Shown: positions 7,209-11,811 of the stretch, piece by piece
Numbering within the stretch: position 1 is the first letter of the stretch
Layout of the letters: the number at the start of each line of letters is the position of its first letter
Assembly (NCBI GenBank): GCA_900768125.1
Contig: CAAGBS010000050.1
Span: 1 to 11,811 of the forward strand
Direction: 5' to 3'
DNA length: 11,811 bases
Source: Oscillospiraceae bacterium
Lineage (GTDB): Bacteria; Bacillota; Clostridia; Oscillospirales; Ruminococcaceae
Position numbers and translations under genes: made by a program
The notes under the pieces: model-generated
What the model was told of the DNA's origin: nothing
What the model saw: the letters and a program-made list of their open reading frames with translations, nothing else
Database searches by the model: none

Positions 7209-7282
7209 GCGGGTGTAGTTCAATGGTAGAATCCCAGCCTTCCAAGCTGGTCGCGTGGGTTCGATTCCCATCACCCGCTCCA
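7209..7282 (+). tRNA. tRNA-Gly(TCC)
   Basis: Acceptor arms GCGGGTG (7209-7215) and CACCCGC (7272-7278) pair fully, with discriminator T7279 and encoded CCA. The anticodon stem CCAGC/GCTGG encloses the loop CTTCCAA with anticodon TCC at 7241-7243. It is the first gene of the unit and lies 11 bases before tRNA-Arg. Confidence 0.97.
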
Positions 7283-7293
7283 TTTAATAACAT

Positions 7294-7370
<77 letters not shown>

Positions 7371-7375
7371 TACAT

Positions 7376-7453
7376 GGTGGGTATGGCTTAGTTGGTTAAA
7401 GCGTCGGATTGTGGTCCCGAAGATCGTGGGTTCGACTCCCACTACCCACCCCA
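7376..7453 (+). tRNA. tRNA-His(GTG)
   Basis: The extra 5' G of histidine tRNAs (G7376) faces discriminator C7450. Acceptor GTGGGTA (7377-7383) pairs with TACCCAC (7443-7449), and CCA is encoded at 7451-7453. The loop TTGTGGT has anticodon GTG at 7411-7413. The last anticodon-stem pair (31/39) is A-C, where a Watson-Crick pair is usual. Confidence 0.96.
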
Positions 7454-7460
7454 GACTAAG

Positions 7461-7490
7461 AAAAGGCATAGGTTTTACCTGTGCCTTTTT
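7461..7490 (+). terminator. Terminator between tRNA-His and tRNA-Gln
   Basis: Bases 7461-7472 and 7478-7489 form a 12-bp stem with one G-T pair and a 5-base loop, ending in TTTTT at 7486-7490. The 5' arm begins with AAAA, so the T run pairs with it, which also suits the opposite strand. tRNA-Gln starts only ten bases later with no promoter in between. Confidence 0.82.
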
Positions 7491-7499
7491 CGTTAAAAT

Positions 7500-7574
7500 T
7501 GGGATATAGCCAAGCGGTAAGGCAAGGGTCTTTGACTCCCTCATTCGTGCGTTCGAGTCGCACTATCCCAACCA
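7500..7574 (+). tRNA. tRNA-Gln(TTG)
   Basis: Acceptor TGGGATA (7500-7506) pairs with TATCCCA (7564-7570), with discriminator A7571 and encoded CCA. The loop CTTTGAC has anticodon TTG at 7532-7534. The anticodon stem AGGGT/TCCCT has a T-T mismatch at 31/39. I see no promoter between the preceding terminator and this gene, so it probably depends on readthrough from the unit upstream. Confidence 0.96.
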
Positions 7575-7613
7575 AAACAAAGACCTCGTCTTCTGACGGG
7601 GTCTTTGTTTTGG
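7572..7613 (+). terminator. Terminator after tRNA-Gln, including its CCA end
   Basis: Bases 7572-7585 pair perfectly with 7600-7613, and four more inner pairs (one G-T) enclose a 6-base loop, giving an 18-bp stem. A T-rich stretch (7604-7611) forms the 3' arm. The first three bases of the stem are the CCA of tRNA-Gln. Confidence 0.85.
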
Positions 7614-7618
7614 AAGCA

Positions 7619-7738
7619 TCATTTTCCTCATTATCCCGGAGTGGGGCGAATGTTTCGCTCCGCGAAAACGGAAAATGACGCGGAGTGCGGAAATTCAGCC
7701 GCCGCTGGTGTGGGTTCGTTTTCTGTGCGAGCGGCTGA
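7619..7738. other. Structured non-coding stretch between tRNA units
   Basis: TCATTTTCC (7619-7627) pairs with GGAAAATGA (7670-7678), enclosing a smaller hairpin around GGGCGAA/TTCGCTC. TCAGCCGC (7695-7702) pairs with GCGGCTGA (7731-7738) across 28 bases. No promoter of its own and no plausible gene were found. It is GC-rich compared with the other gaps and may be a dispersed repeat or a decayed element. Confidence 0.4.
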
Positions 7739-7770
7739 GTAAAAATACATTGAAAATCTCAATTTCCTAC

Positions 7771-7799
7771 TTGATTTTCGATTGAAGTTGTGCTATAAT
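7771..7799 (+). promoter_or_regulatory. Promoter of tRNA-Ala
   Basis: TTGATT (7771-7776) and TATAAT (7794-7799) are 17 bases apart. TGC immediately before the -10 box gives an extended -10 element. Confidence 0.87.
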
Positions 7800-7829
7800 A
7801 TCCTCAGAGCGATTTTATCGCGAATATGT

Positions 7830-7905
7830 GGGGGTGTAGCTCAGCTGGGAGAGCGCTTGCTTCGCATGTAAGAGGTCAGGAGTTCGAATCTCCCCATCTC
7901 CACCA
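7830..7905 (+). tRNA. tRNA-Ala(CGC)
   Basis: Acceptor GGGGGTG (7830-7836) pairs with CATCTCC (7895-7901). Position 3/70 is the G-T pair that is the identity element of alanine tRNAs. Discriminator A7902 and encoded CCA follow. The loop TTCGCAT has anticodon CGC at 7863-7865, which reads GCG. The outermost T-stem pair (49/65) is an A-C mismatch. Confidence 0.95.
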
Positions 7906-7911
7906 CAGAAT

Positions 7912-7943
7912 AACGCCGCATGGTTCAGCACCGTGCGGCGTTT
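7912..7943 (+). terminator. Terminator after tRNA-Ala
   Basis: AACGCCGCATGG (7912-7923) pairs with CCGTGCGGCGTT (7931-7942) through 12 pairs, one of them T-G, around a 7-base loop. The tail TTTCGTATTATA is moderately T-rich. Confidence 0.75.
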
Positions 7944-7965
7944 CGTATTATATAGATCTGATATA

Positions 7966-8005
7966 GAAAAACTAAAACCGCACAAACTTGACGTTCATGC
8001 GGTTT
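7966..8005 (-). terminator. Terminator after tRNA-Tyr
   Basis: AAACCGCA (7975-7982) pairs with TGCGGTTT (7998-8005) around 15 bases. Read on the minus strand it is followed by TTAGTTTTTC. It faces the convergent tRNA-Ala terminator across a 31-base AT-rich gap. Confidence 0.75.
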
Positions 8006-8008
8006 AGT

Positions 8009-8092
8009 TGGTGGGAGCTGGTGGATTCGAACCACCGAAGCAAACGCAGCAGATTTACAGTCTGTCCCCTTTGGCCACTCGGGAAAGCTCCC
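8009..8092 (-). tRNA. tRNA-Tyr(GTA)
   Basis: Read on the minus strand, acceptor GGGAGCT (8092-8086) pairs with AGCTCCC (8019-8013), with discriminator A and encoded CCA (8011-8009). The anticodon GTA is at 8058-8056. The 84-base length and long variable arm are those of a class II tyrosine tRNA. The outer anticodon-stem pair (27/43) is an A-C mismatch. Confidence 0.96.
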
Positions 8093-8120
8093 ATATTCAG
8101 TTGTAAGTTCCATTAAAAAA

Positions 8121-8196
8121 TGGAGCTGGTGGACGGATTCGAACCCCCGACCTGCTGATTACAAATCAGCTGCTCTACCAGCTGAGCTACACCAGC
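8121..8196 (-). tRNA. tRNA-Thr(TGT)
   Basis: Acceptor GCTGGTG (8196-8190) pairs fully with CACCAGC (8131-8125), followed by discriminator T and encoded CCA (8123-8121). The stem GCTGA/TCAGC encloses the loop TTTGTAA with anticodon TGT at 8163-8161. The T stem GGGGG/CCGTC is weak, with a G-G mismatch at 51/63 and a G-T pair at 50/64. It is the first gene of the Thr-Tyr unit. Confidence 0.94.
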
Positions 8197-8246
8197 GTAA
8201 AGCGTTATCAGTTCTTTTAAAATCTCTTATCCCTGACGACTTGTAT

Positions 8247-8275
8247 ATTATATCACATTATTTCCCGTTTGTCAA
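8247..8275 (-). promoter_or_regulatory. Consensus promoter of the Thr-Tyr tRNA unit
   Basis: TTGACA (8275-8270) and TATAAT (8252-8247) are perfect matches with a 17-base spacer on the minus strand. The start should lie about 44 bases upstream of tRNA-Thr. Confidence 0.93.
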
Positions 8276-8331
8276 CACTTTTTCCGAAAAAAATCAAAAT
8301 ATTTTTTCAGGTCTCAAAAACCGCACTGTAA

Positions 8332-8361
8332 TGCGCCCCTGATCTGCCGACCAGGGACGCA
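8332..8361 (-). terminator. Hairpin downstream of the aldolase gene, weak terminator candidate
   Basis: TGCGCCCCTG (8332-8341) pairs with CAGGGACGCA (8352-8361) with one mismatch and a 10-base loop. On the minus strand the T-rich stretch comes only after TTACAGTGCGG, so it is a poor classical terminator. The octamer GCACTGTA is repeated directly at 8323-8330 and 8359-8366. Confidence 0.35.
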
Positions 8362-8396
8362 CTGTACAGAATATGAAGGTAAATAGAGAATTGTTA

Positions 8397-9371
8397 TTAT
8401 TCCTGGGAGGTTATCTCCTTGTAGAAATTTGTGATGTCCCTGCGCTCGTCCTTTGTGAACTGGATCGCTGTGCGCGGGTGCTGGTTCAGCATTCCTGTCA
8501 GCATATACTGCATATCGTAGCCCCAGACTACGCCATCTTCCTTGAGCTTCTGCATGTGCTTCTCGATGAACTGCAGGGCAGGGTAGAGGTTGTATTTCGG
8601 GTTTTTCAGGAAGCCTAAGAGCAGTTCCATTGCGCAGTTTCCGGCGCCTCTGCCCATCCCGGAGTAGGTTCCGTCCAGCCAGTCGACGGCGTCGCCTACT
8701 GCTTCTACAGTGTTCGCGAACGCAAGCTGCTGGTTGTTGTGTGCGTGGATACCCAGTTTCTTGCCGTACTTCGCTGCAAACTCGCCGTACAGCGCCGCGA
8801 TCCGTGCGACCTGCTCAGGGAACAGCGAGCCGAAGCTGTCAACGATATAGATAACATTGACGGGGGACTTGCCGAGTATGTCCAGCGCTACCCTGATATC
8901 CGCCTCCTGGGCGTTGGATATCGCCATTATGTTGCATGTTATTTCGTAGCCCTTTGCGGCTGCGTCTTCGATGACGTCTATCGCTGCGGGTATCTGATTG
9001 ATGTATGTTGCCACGCGGATCACGTCAACGGGGCTTTCGGAGCGGGGCTTGATATCCTGCTTGTAGTTGCAGCGGCCTACGTCAGCCATTACCGCTATCT
9101 TCAGGTCGGTGTTGTTGTCGCCGACTATCTGGCGGATATCCTCGTCATCGCAAAATTTCCACTTGCCGAAATCCTTGACGTCGAACATCTCCTTGTCAGC
9201 CTTGTAGCCGAACTCCATCACGTCAACGCCTGCCTTGATGTTGGTCAGGTACAGATCCTTCACAAACTCGTCCGTGAAGCGGAAATTATTGACCAGACCG
9301 CCATCGCGCAGCGTTGCGTCCAATATCTTTATATCCGGTCTGTAATCCATGAGCTTTGATACTTCTTTCAT
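8397..9371 (-). CDS. DRE-TIM aldolase, 4-hydroxy-2-oxovalerate aldolase-like
   Basis: A 324-residue member of the DRE-TIM metallolyases (HMG-CoA lyase/4-hydroxy-2-oxovalerate aldolase/isopropylmalate synthase group), which make or break carbon-carbon bonds in 2-keto acids with a divalent metal. The active-site motif LDATLRDGG (17-25) carries Arg22 and Asp23. The metal ligands His209 and His211 lie in GIHAHNN (207-213), and GMGRGAGN (238-245) is the conserved late loop. It lacks the C-terminal regulatory domain of LeuA. True 4-hydroxy-2-oxovalerate aldolases work with an acetaldehyde dehydrogenase encoded beside them. None is here, so the real substrate is unknown. The ATG at 9371 is supported by AAAGGA nine bases upstream. 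The gene forms its own unit, with its own promoter and a structured leader. Confidence 0.88.
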   Translation of the reverse strand: MKEVSKLMDYRPDIKILDATLRDGGLVNNFRFTDEFVKDLYLTNIKAGVDVMEFGYKADKEMFDVKDFGKWKFCDDEDIRQIVGDNNTDLKIAVMADVGRCNYKQDIKPRSESPVDVIRVATYINQIPAAIDVIEDAAAKGYEITCNIMAISNAQEADIRVALDILGKSPVNVIYIVDSFGSLFPEQVARIAALYGEFAAKYGKKLGIHAHNNQQLAFANTVEAVGDAVDWLDGTYSGMGRGAGNCAMELLLGFLKNPKYNLYPALQFIEKHMQKLKEDGVVWGYDMQYMLTGMLNQHPRTAIQFTKDERRDITNFYKEITSQE

Positions 9372-9391
9372 TGCTGATTATCCTTTCATTT

Positions 9392-9441
9392 GCTTTAGCG
9401 CTTTTGCGCTTTTTGGCTTTTATGCTTTTTATCTCTAAAGC
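9392..9441 (-). promoter_or_regulatory. Repetitive, self-complementary leader of the aldolase gene
   Basis: The roughly 77-base leader contains GCTTTAG (9392-9398) paired with CTAAAGC (9435-9441), and AGCGC/GCGCT around TTTT near 9397-9410. Between them, minus-strand AAAAGC-like units recur (aaaaagc, aaaagcc, aaaaagc, aaaagc). No match to a known riboswitch was recognised. Confidence 0.4.
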
Positions 9442-9454
9442 GGTCAATGATGAT

Positions 9455-9483
9455 ATTATACACCCTATTTTCTATTTTGTCAA
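9455..9483 (-). promoter_or_regulatory. Consensus promoter of the aldolase gene
   Basis: TTGACA (9483-9478) and TATAAT (9460-9455) are perfect matches separated by 17 bases on the minus strand. It lies 42 bases beyond the stop of the upstream glycoside hydrolase gene, and I see no clear terminator in that gap. Confidence 0.92.
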
Positions 9484-9524
9484 GTGCTTTTCGGATTTTT
9501 TCGGAGTATCTTTAAGCTCCCCGG

Positions 9525-11573
9525 TCAGACTCCGTTCCAGACGGCTCTGTCTTCCAGTACGGTGCCATCGCTGTAGTATGCGCGCAGGAGGATATCGTTT
9601 TTCCCGGCGTTCAGGCGGATATTTTTCCACACGAATACGGTGGGGAGGGACTGGCTGTTTTCACCGCTGCCTGCGGGAACTCCGTTTATGTAAATTTCCG
9701 TTCTCTCGGCGTTGGCGTAGGCGCGCACCTCCGGGACTGCTGACGGGCGCTCGCGGAAGCGTTTTTCAGTCAGGTGGCAGGTCTTTTCGCCGCTCCAGAC
9801 TGAACGATAGAACCAGTAGGCGTCCTTGGGCACGCGGTCGCGGGTGCAAAGACCCTTGTCGTTTATCCCGGCGGTGTCGCCTTCTTTTCGTCCGGCGGCG
9901 GGGAAGTCGAACATGCACCAGATGAATTTGCCCCACAGGTAGTCGCGCGCGCCTATCTGCTCCCATATTTTTTCGTGCAGGCGGGATTGATAGTTCTCGT
10001 AATGGCGCTCGCCGTTGGGGTCGATGTCGGTCAGCCAGCTGATGTTATCCTTGTGCTGGGTGACTGCGCCGCCCCCGCCATACTCTGAAATGCACAGCGG
10101 GCGGGGAAGCTCCTCGTGCGACTTGTCGAACCATTCTCCGAACAGTTCCACGCTTCCGGCTTCCTTGTACCAGCCGAAATAGCGGTTATAGCCCACTGCG
10201 TCTGCGGGAAGTTCGCGGAATTTTCCCCAGAACTGCGCGTCTGCATAGACTGCCGCGCGGCCGCCGCCGTTGGCGCTGATATAGTCGTACATTTTTTCAT
10301 AGAGCGAAAAAATGCTGTCCGACATCTGGTATATTTCGTTCGACATGCCGTAAAAGATTACCGAGGGGTGATTGTAGGTCTGGCAAACCAGTTCGCGCAG
10401 CTGGCTCATGGCGCTTTCGGCGAATTTTTCCGACAGGACTGGTTCAGCTGGCTCGCCGGGGCAGAGTTTTCCGATGATGGGTATTTCAGTCCACACGCAC
10501 AGCCCCATGCGGTCGCAGATGGAGTATTCCTCGTCAGCGTGCTGGTAATGCGCCATTCTGACTGCATTGCAGCCCATGTCGCGTATCACCGAGTAGTCGT
10601 GTTCGCGCTGGCGCGCGGTGACTGCCCAGCCGGAGGCGCTGGAATCCTGATGATGATTGACTCCGTGCAGGTCGGTGTGGACTCCGTTGAGGAAGAATCC
10701 GCGGTCGCGGTCAAGGTAAAATTCACGCACGCCGAATTGCTCGGTAACGCTGTCGATGACTTCTCCTCCGGATATAAGGCTTATCTTCATCGAATAGAGG
10801 AACGGGGAGCGCACGCCGTCCCACTTTATCGGACATGATATCTCCTGGCTGAACTCGGCGTCATGCTCGGAATAGGGGCTGAGGAAAAGCTTCTGCTCCG
10901 CGCGCTCGTAGGTGACTCCCCCTGTTATCTCGGCGCGCACTATCACTGATTTCTCGGACGGGCCGTCGTTGGTCAGTTTCACCAGCGTGTGCACCGGGAC
11001 GGTCTCTCCGGGTGCGGACGTGATGTAAACTCCGCTGGAGCCGCTGTCCATCAGGTCGATGTGGGTGCGGTCAACCGATATCAGCCGGACTGCGCGGTAA
11101 ATTCCACCCATTTTCGTGAAGTCGCCGCAGTCGCCGATGGGGGCTATATAGTCCGACGGTGCGTTGCTGACGTAGACTGAAAACTGGTTGTCTGCACCCG
11201 CTTTGATGAGCCTAGTTATATCAAAGCGGAATCTGCCGTAGCCGCCCTCGTGGACTCCTGCTTTTTTCCCATTGACGAACAGTACGGTCACGGCATTTGC
11301 GCCCGCAAACTCGATGAACACCTGCCGTGCGTGGTAATCGTGCGACAGGCGTATCTTCCTGCGGTAGCAGCCGGCGCCGCGGTAGTATCCCTCTGAGCAT
11401 TCCACCGACCCGCCGGGCGCGTCGGTGCAGTCTTCGGAGTTCCATGTGTGAGGAAGCTCCACTCTTTCCCAGCCGGAATCGTCAGTCTTCGGCTCTGACT
11501 GCCTGCCGGCAGGGAAAGCGCTTACCCTGCTGAATTTCCAGCAGCTGTTGATGTACTCGTATTCTCTTCCCAT
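9525..11573 (-). CDS. Family 2 glycoside hydrolase (beta-galactosidase/glucuronidase type)
   Basis: GH2 enzymes release terminal beta-linked sugars by a retaining mechanism. The 682 residues show the expected order: an N-terminal sugar-binding jelly roll (about 5-165, with YRRKIRLS and VFVNGKKAGVHEGGYG-like strands), an Ig-like domain (about 170-280), the catalytic TIM barrel (about 285-595) and a short C-terminal Ig-like domain (about 612-680). The acid/base is Glu413 in MSNEIYQM and the nucleophile is Glu497 in ISEYGGGG. HGVNHHQD (303-310) is the usual barrel-entry motif. There is no signal peptide, so it should act in the cytoplasm on imported oligosaccharides or glycosides. No transporter or regulator lies beside it in this window. 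GGGAG eight bases before ATG supports the start. Substrate is unresolved: N571-x-K573 resembles the glucuronidase N-x-K motif, but similar NDKG segments occur in beta-galactosidases. Confidence 0.93.
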   Translation of the reverse strand: MGREYEYINSCWKFSRVSAFPAGRQSEPKTDDSGWERVELPHTWNSEDCTDAPGGSVECSEGYYRGAGCYRRKIRLSHDYHARQVFIEFAGANAVTVLFVNGKKAGVHEGGYGRFRFDITRLIKAGADNQFSVYVSNAPSDYIAPIGDCGDFTKMGGIYRAVRLISVDRTHIDLMDSGSSGVYITSAPGETVPVHTLVKLTNDGPSEKSVIVRAEITGGVTYERAEQKLFLSPYSEHDAEFSQEISCPIKWDGVRSPFLYSMKISLISGGEVIDSVTEQFGVREFYLDRDRGFFLNGVHTDLHGVNHHQDSSASGWAVTARQREHDYSVIRDMGCNAVRMAHYQHADEEYSICDRMGLCVWTEIPIIGKLCPGEPAEPVLSEKFAESAMSQLRELVCQTYNHPSVIFYGMSNEIYQMSDSIFSLYEKMYDYISANGGGRAAVYADAQFWGKFRELPADAVGYNRYFGWYKEAGSVELFGEWFDKSHEELPRPLCISEYGGGGAVTQHKDNISWLTDIDPNGERHYENYQSRLHEKIWEQIGARDYLWGKFIWCMFDFPAAGRKEGDTAGINDKGLCTRDRVPKDAYWFYRSVWSGEKTCHLTEKRFRERPSAVPEVRAYANAERTEIYINGVPAGSGENSQSLPTVFVWKNIRLNAGKNDILLRAYYSDGTVLEDRAVWNGV

Positions 11574-11613
11574 TCAGATTTCTCCCTTACAGCCTAGTGC
11601 GCTGTTTTTTCTT

Positions 11614-11642
11614 AGTATATCATGCTTTTTCGGTTATGTCAA
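11614..11642 (-). promoter_or_regulatory. Promoter of the glycoside hydrolase gene
   Basis: TTGACA (11642-11637) and TATACT (11619-11614) are 17 bases apart on the minus strand. The start should lie about 34 bases before the gene. No operator palindrome is visible around it. Confidence 0.87.
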
Positions 11643-11651
11643 TCGTAATTG

Positions 11652-11683
11652 AAAAACGGGGCAGACGCGGCTGGTCTGTCCCG
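11652..11683 (-). terminator. Intrinsic terminator upstream of the glycoside hydrolase gene
   Basis: Bases 11657-11666 pair with 11674-11683 over 10 bp, one of them G-T, around the loop GCGGCTG. On the minus strand the stem is followed by TTTTTC (11656-11651). It would end transcription arriving from beyond the right edge, just before the hydrolase promoter. Confidence 0.8.
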
Positions 11684-11736
11684 AAGTATTATATGGTCAC
11701 CTCTAAAAACCTCCTTCACGGCAGATTTCTATGACT

Positions 11737-11811
11737 TATATCATCTGCGTCGTTACCAAACCTTGAAATACATCAAGTATTACTGCGGTTTGGTGCCTAG
11801 CATCTGATATA
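11737..11811. repeat. Large imperfect inverted repeat running off the right edge
   Basis: TATATCA (11737-11743) is mirrored by TGATATA (11805-11811). ACCAAACC (11755-11762) is mirrored by GGTTTGGT (11787-11794), and CTTGA (11762-11766) by TCAAG (11773-11777). Between the outer and middle arms lie unpaired stretches of about 10-11 bases. The element reaches the last base of the window and may continue. No coding sequence is evident in it. Confidence 0.65.

Noticed and set aside
7481..7678. 65-codon plus-strand frame
   Set aside because: It overlaps tRNA-Gln and two terminators and has no ribosome binding site.
10116..10838. Plus-strand open frame opposite the glycoside hydrolase
   Set aside because: It lies wholly inside the GH2 gene, which has intact catalytic residues.
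11639..11719. Minus-strand frame of 26 codons starting at GTG near 11719
   Set aside because: It runs through the terminator stem and the -35 box of the hydrolase promoter and has no ribosome binding site.
11737..11811. Integron attC site
   Set aside because: The palindrome lacks recognisable core-site boxes, and no integrase or cassette array is present.

Overview
The window looks like chromosomal DNA of a Clostridia-type Firmicute, most plausibly a gut or rumen Ruminococcus/Oscillospiraceae relative. The grounds are strong AAAGGA/GGAGG ribosome binding sites, near-consensus TTGACA-17-TATAAT promoters before almost every transcription unit, tRNA genes that encode their own CCA, Gram-positive style tRNA clusters, and moderately GC-rich genes separated by AT-rich gaps. 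The genus is inferred from these features and was not confirmed by any search.

Layout, left to right. Bases 1-120 hold hairpins and repeated GTCAAC half-sites that resemble a dispersed intergenic repeat. A plus-strand gene for a stand-alone HD-GYP protein (232-828) has its own promoter, a palindrome in its leader and a terminator that it shares with the convergent gene ppk. The minus strand then carries ppk (polyphosphate kinase, 860-3112), pyrG (CTP synthase, 3220-4830), an unrecognised two-helix membrane protein (5001-5741) and a cation diffusion facilitator, probably Mn2+/Fe2+ type, with a second C-terminal domain (5806-6972).

From 7151 to 8275 lies a tRNA region. Gly(TCC), Arg(TCT), His(GTG) and Gln(TTG) follow one promoter on the plus strand. 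Ala(CGC) follows a second plus-strand promoter. Thr(TGT) and Tyr(GTA) are read from a third promoter on the minus strand. Each unit ends at an intrinsic terminator, and one further terminator sits inside the first unit, between His and Gln. A structured, apparently non-coding stretch (7619-7738) separates the first two units.

Two more minus-strand genes follow, each with its own promoter: a DRE-TIM aldolase of the 4-hydroxy-2-oxovalerate aldolase-like group (8397-9371) and a cytoplasmic family 2 glycoside hydrolase (9525-11573). The right edge holds a terminator and a large imperfect inverted repeat that runs off the window.

The genes are mostly single transcription units with housekeeping roles (CTP synthesis, polyphosphate, metal efflux, translation, sugar hydrolysis) and do not form one pathway. 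I see no convincing new multi-gene system. The best leads are the right-edge repeat, the extra domain of the metal transporter, non-canonical pairs in five of the seven tRNAs, a terminator that includes the tRNA-Gln CCA end, and the long charged tail of Ppk.
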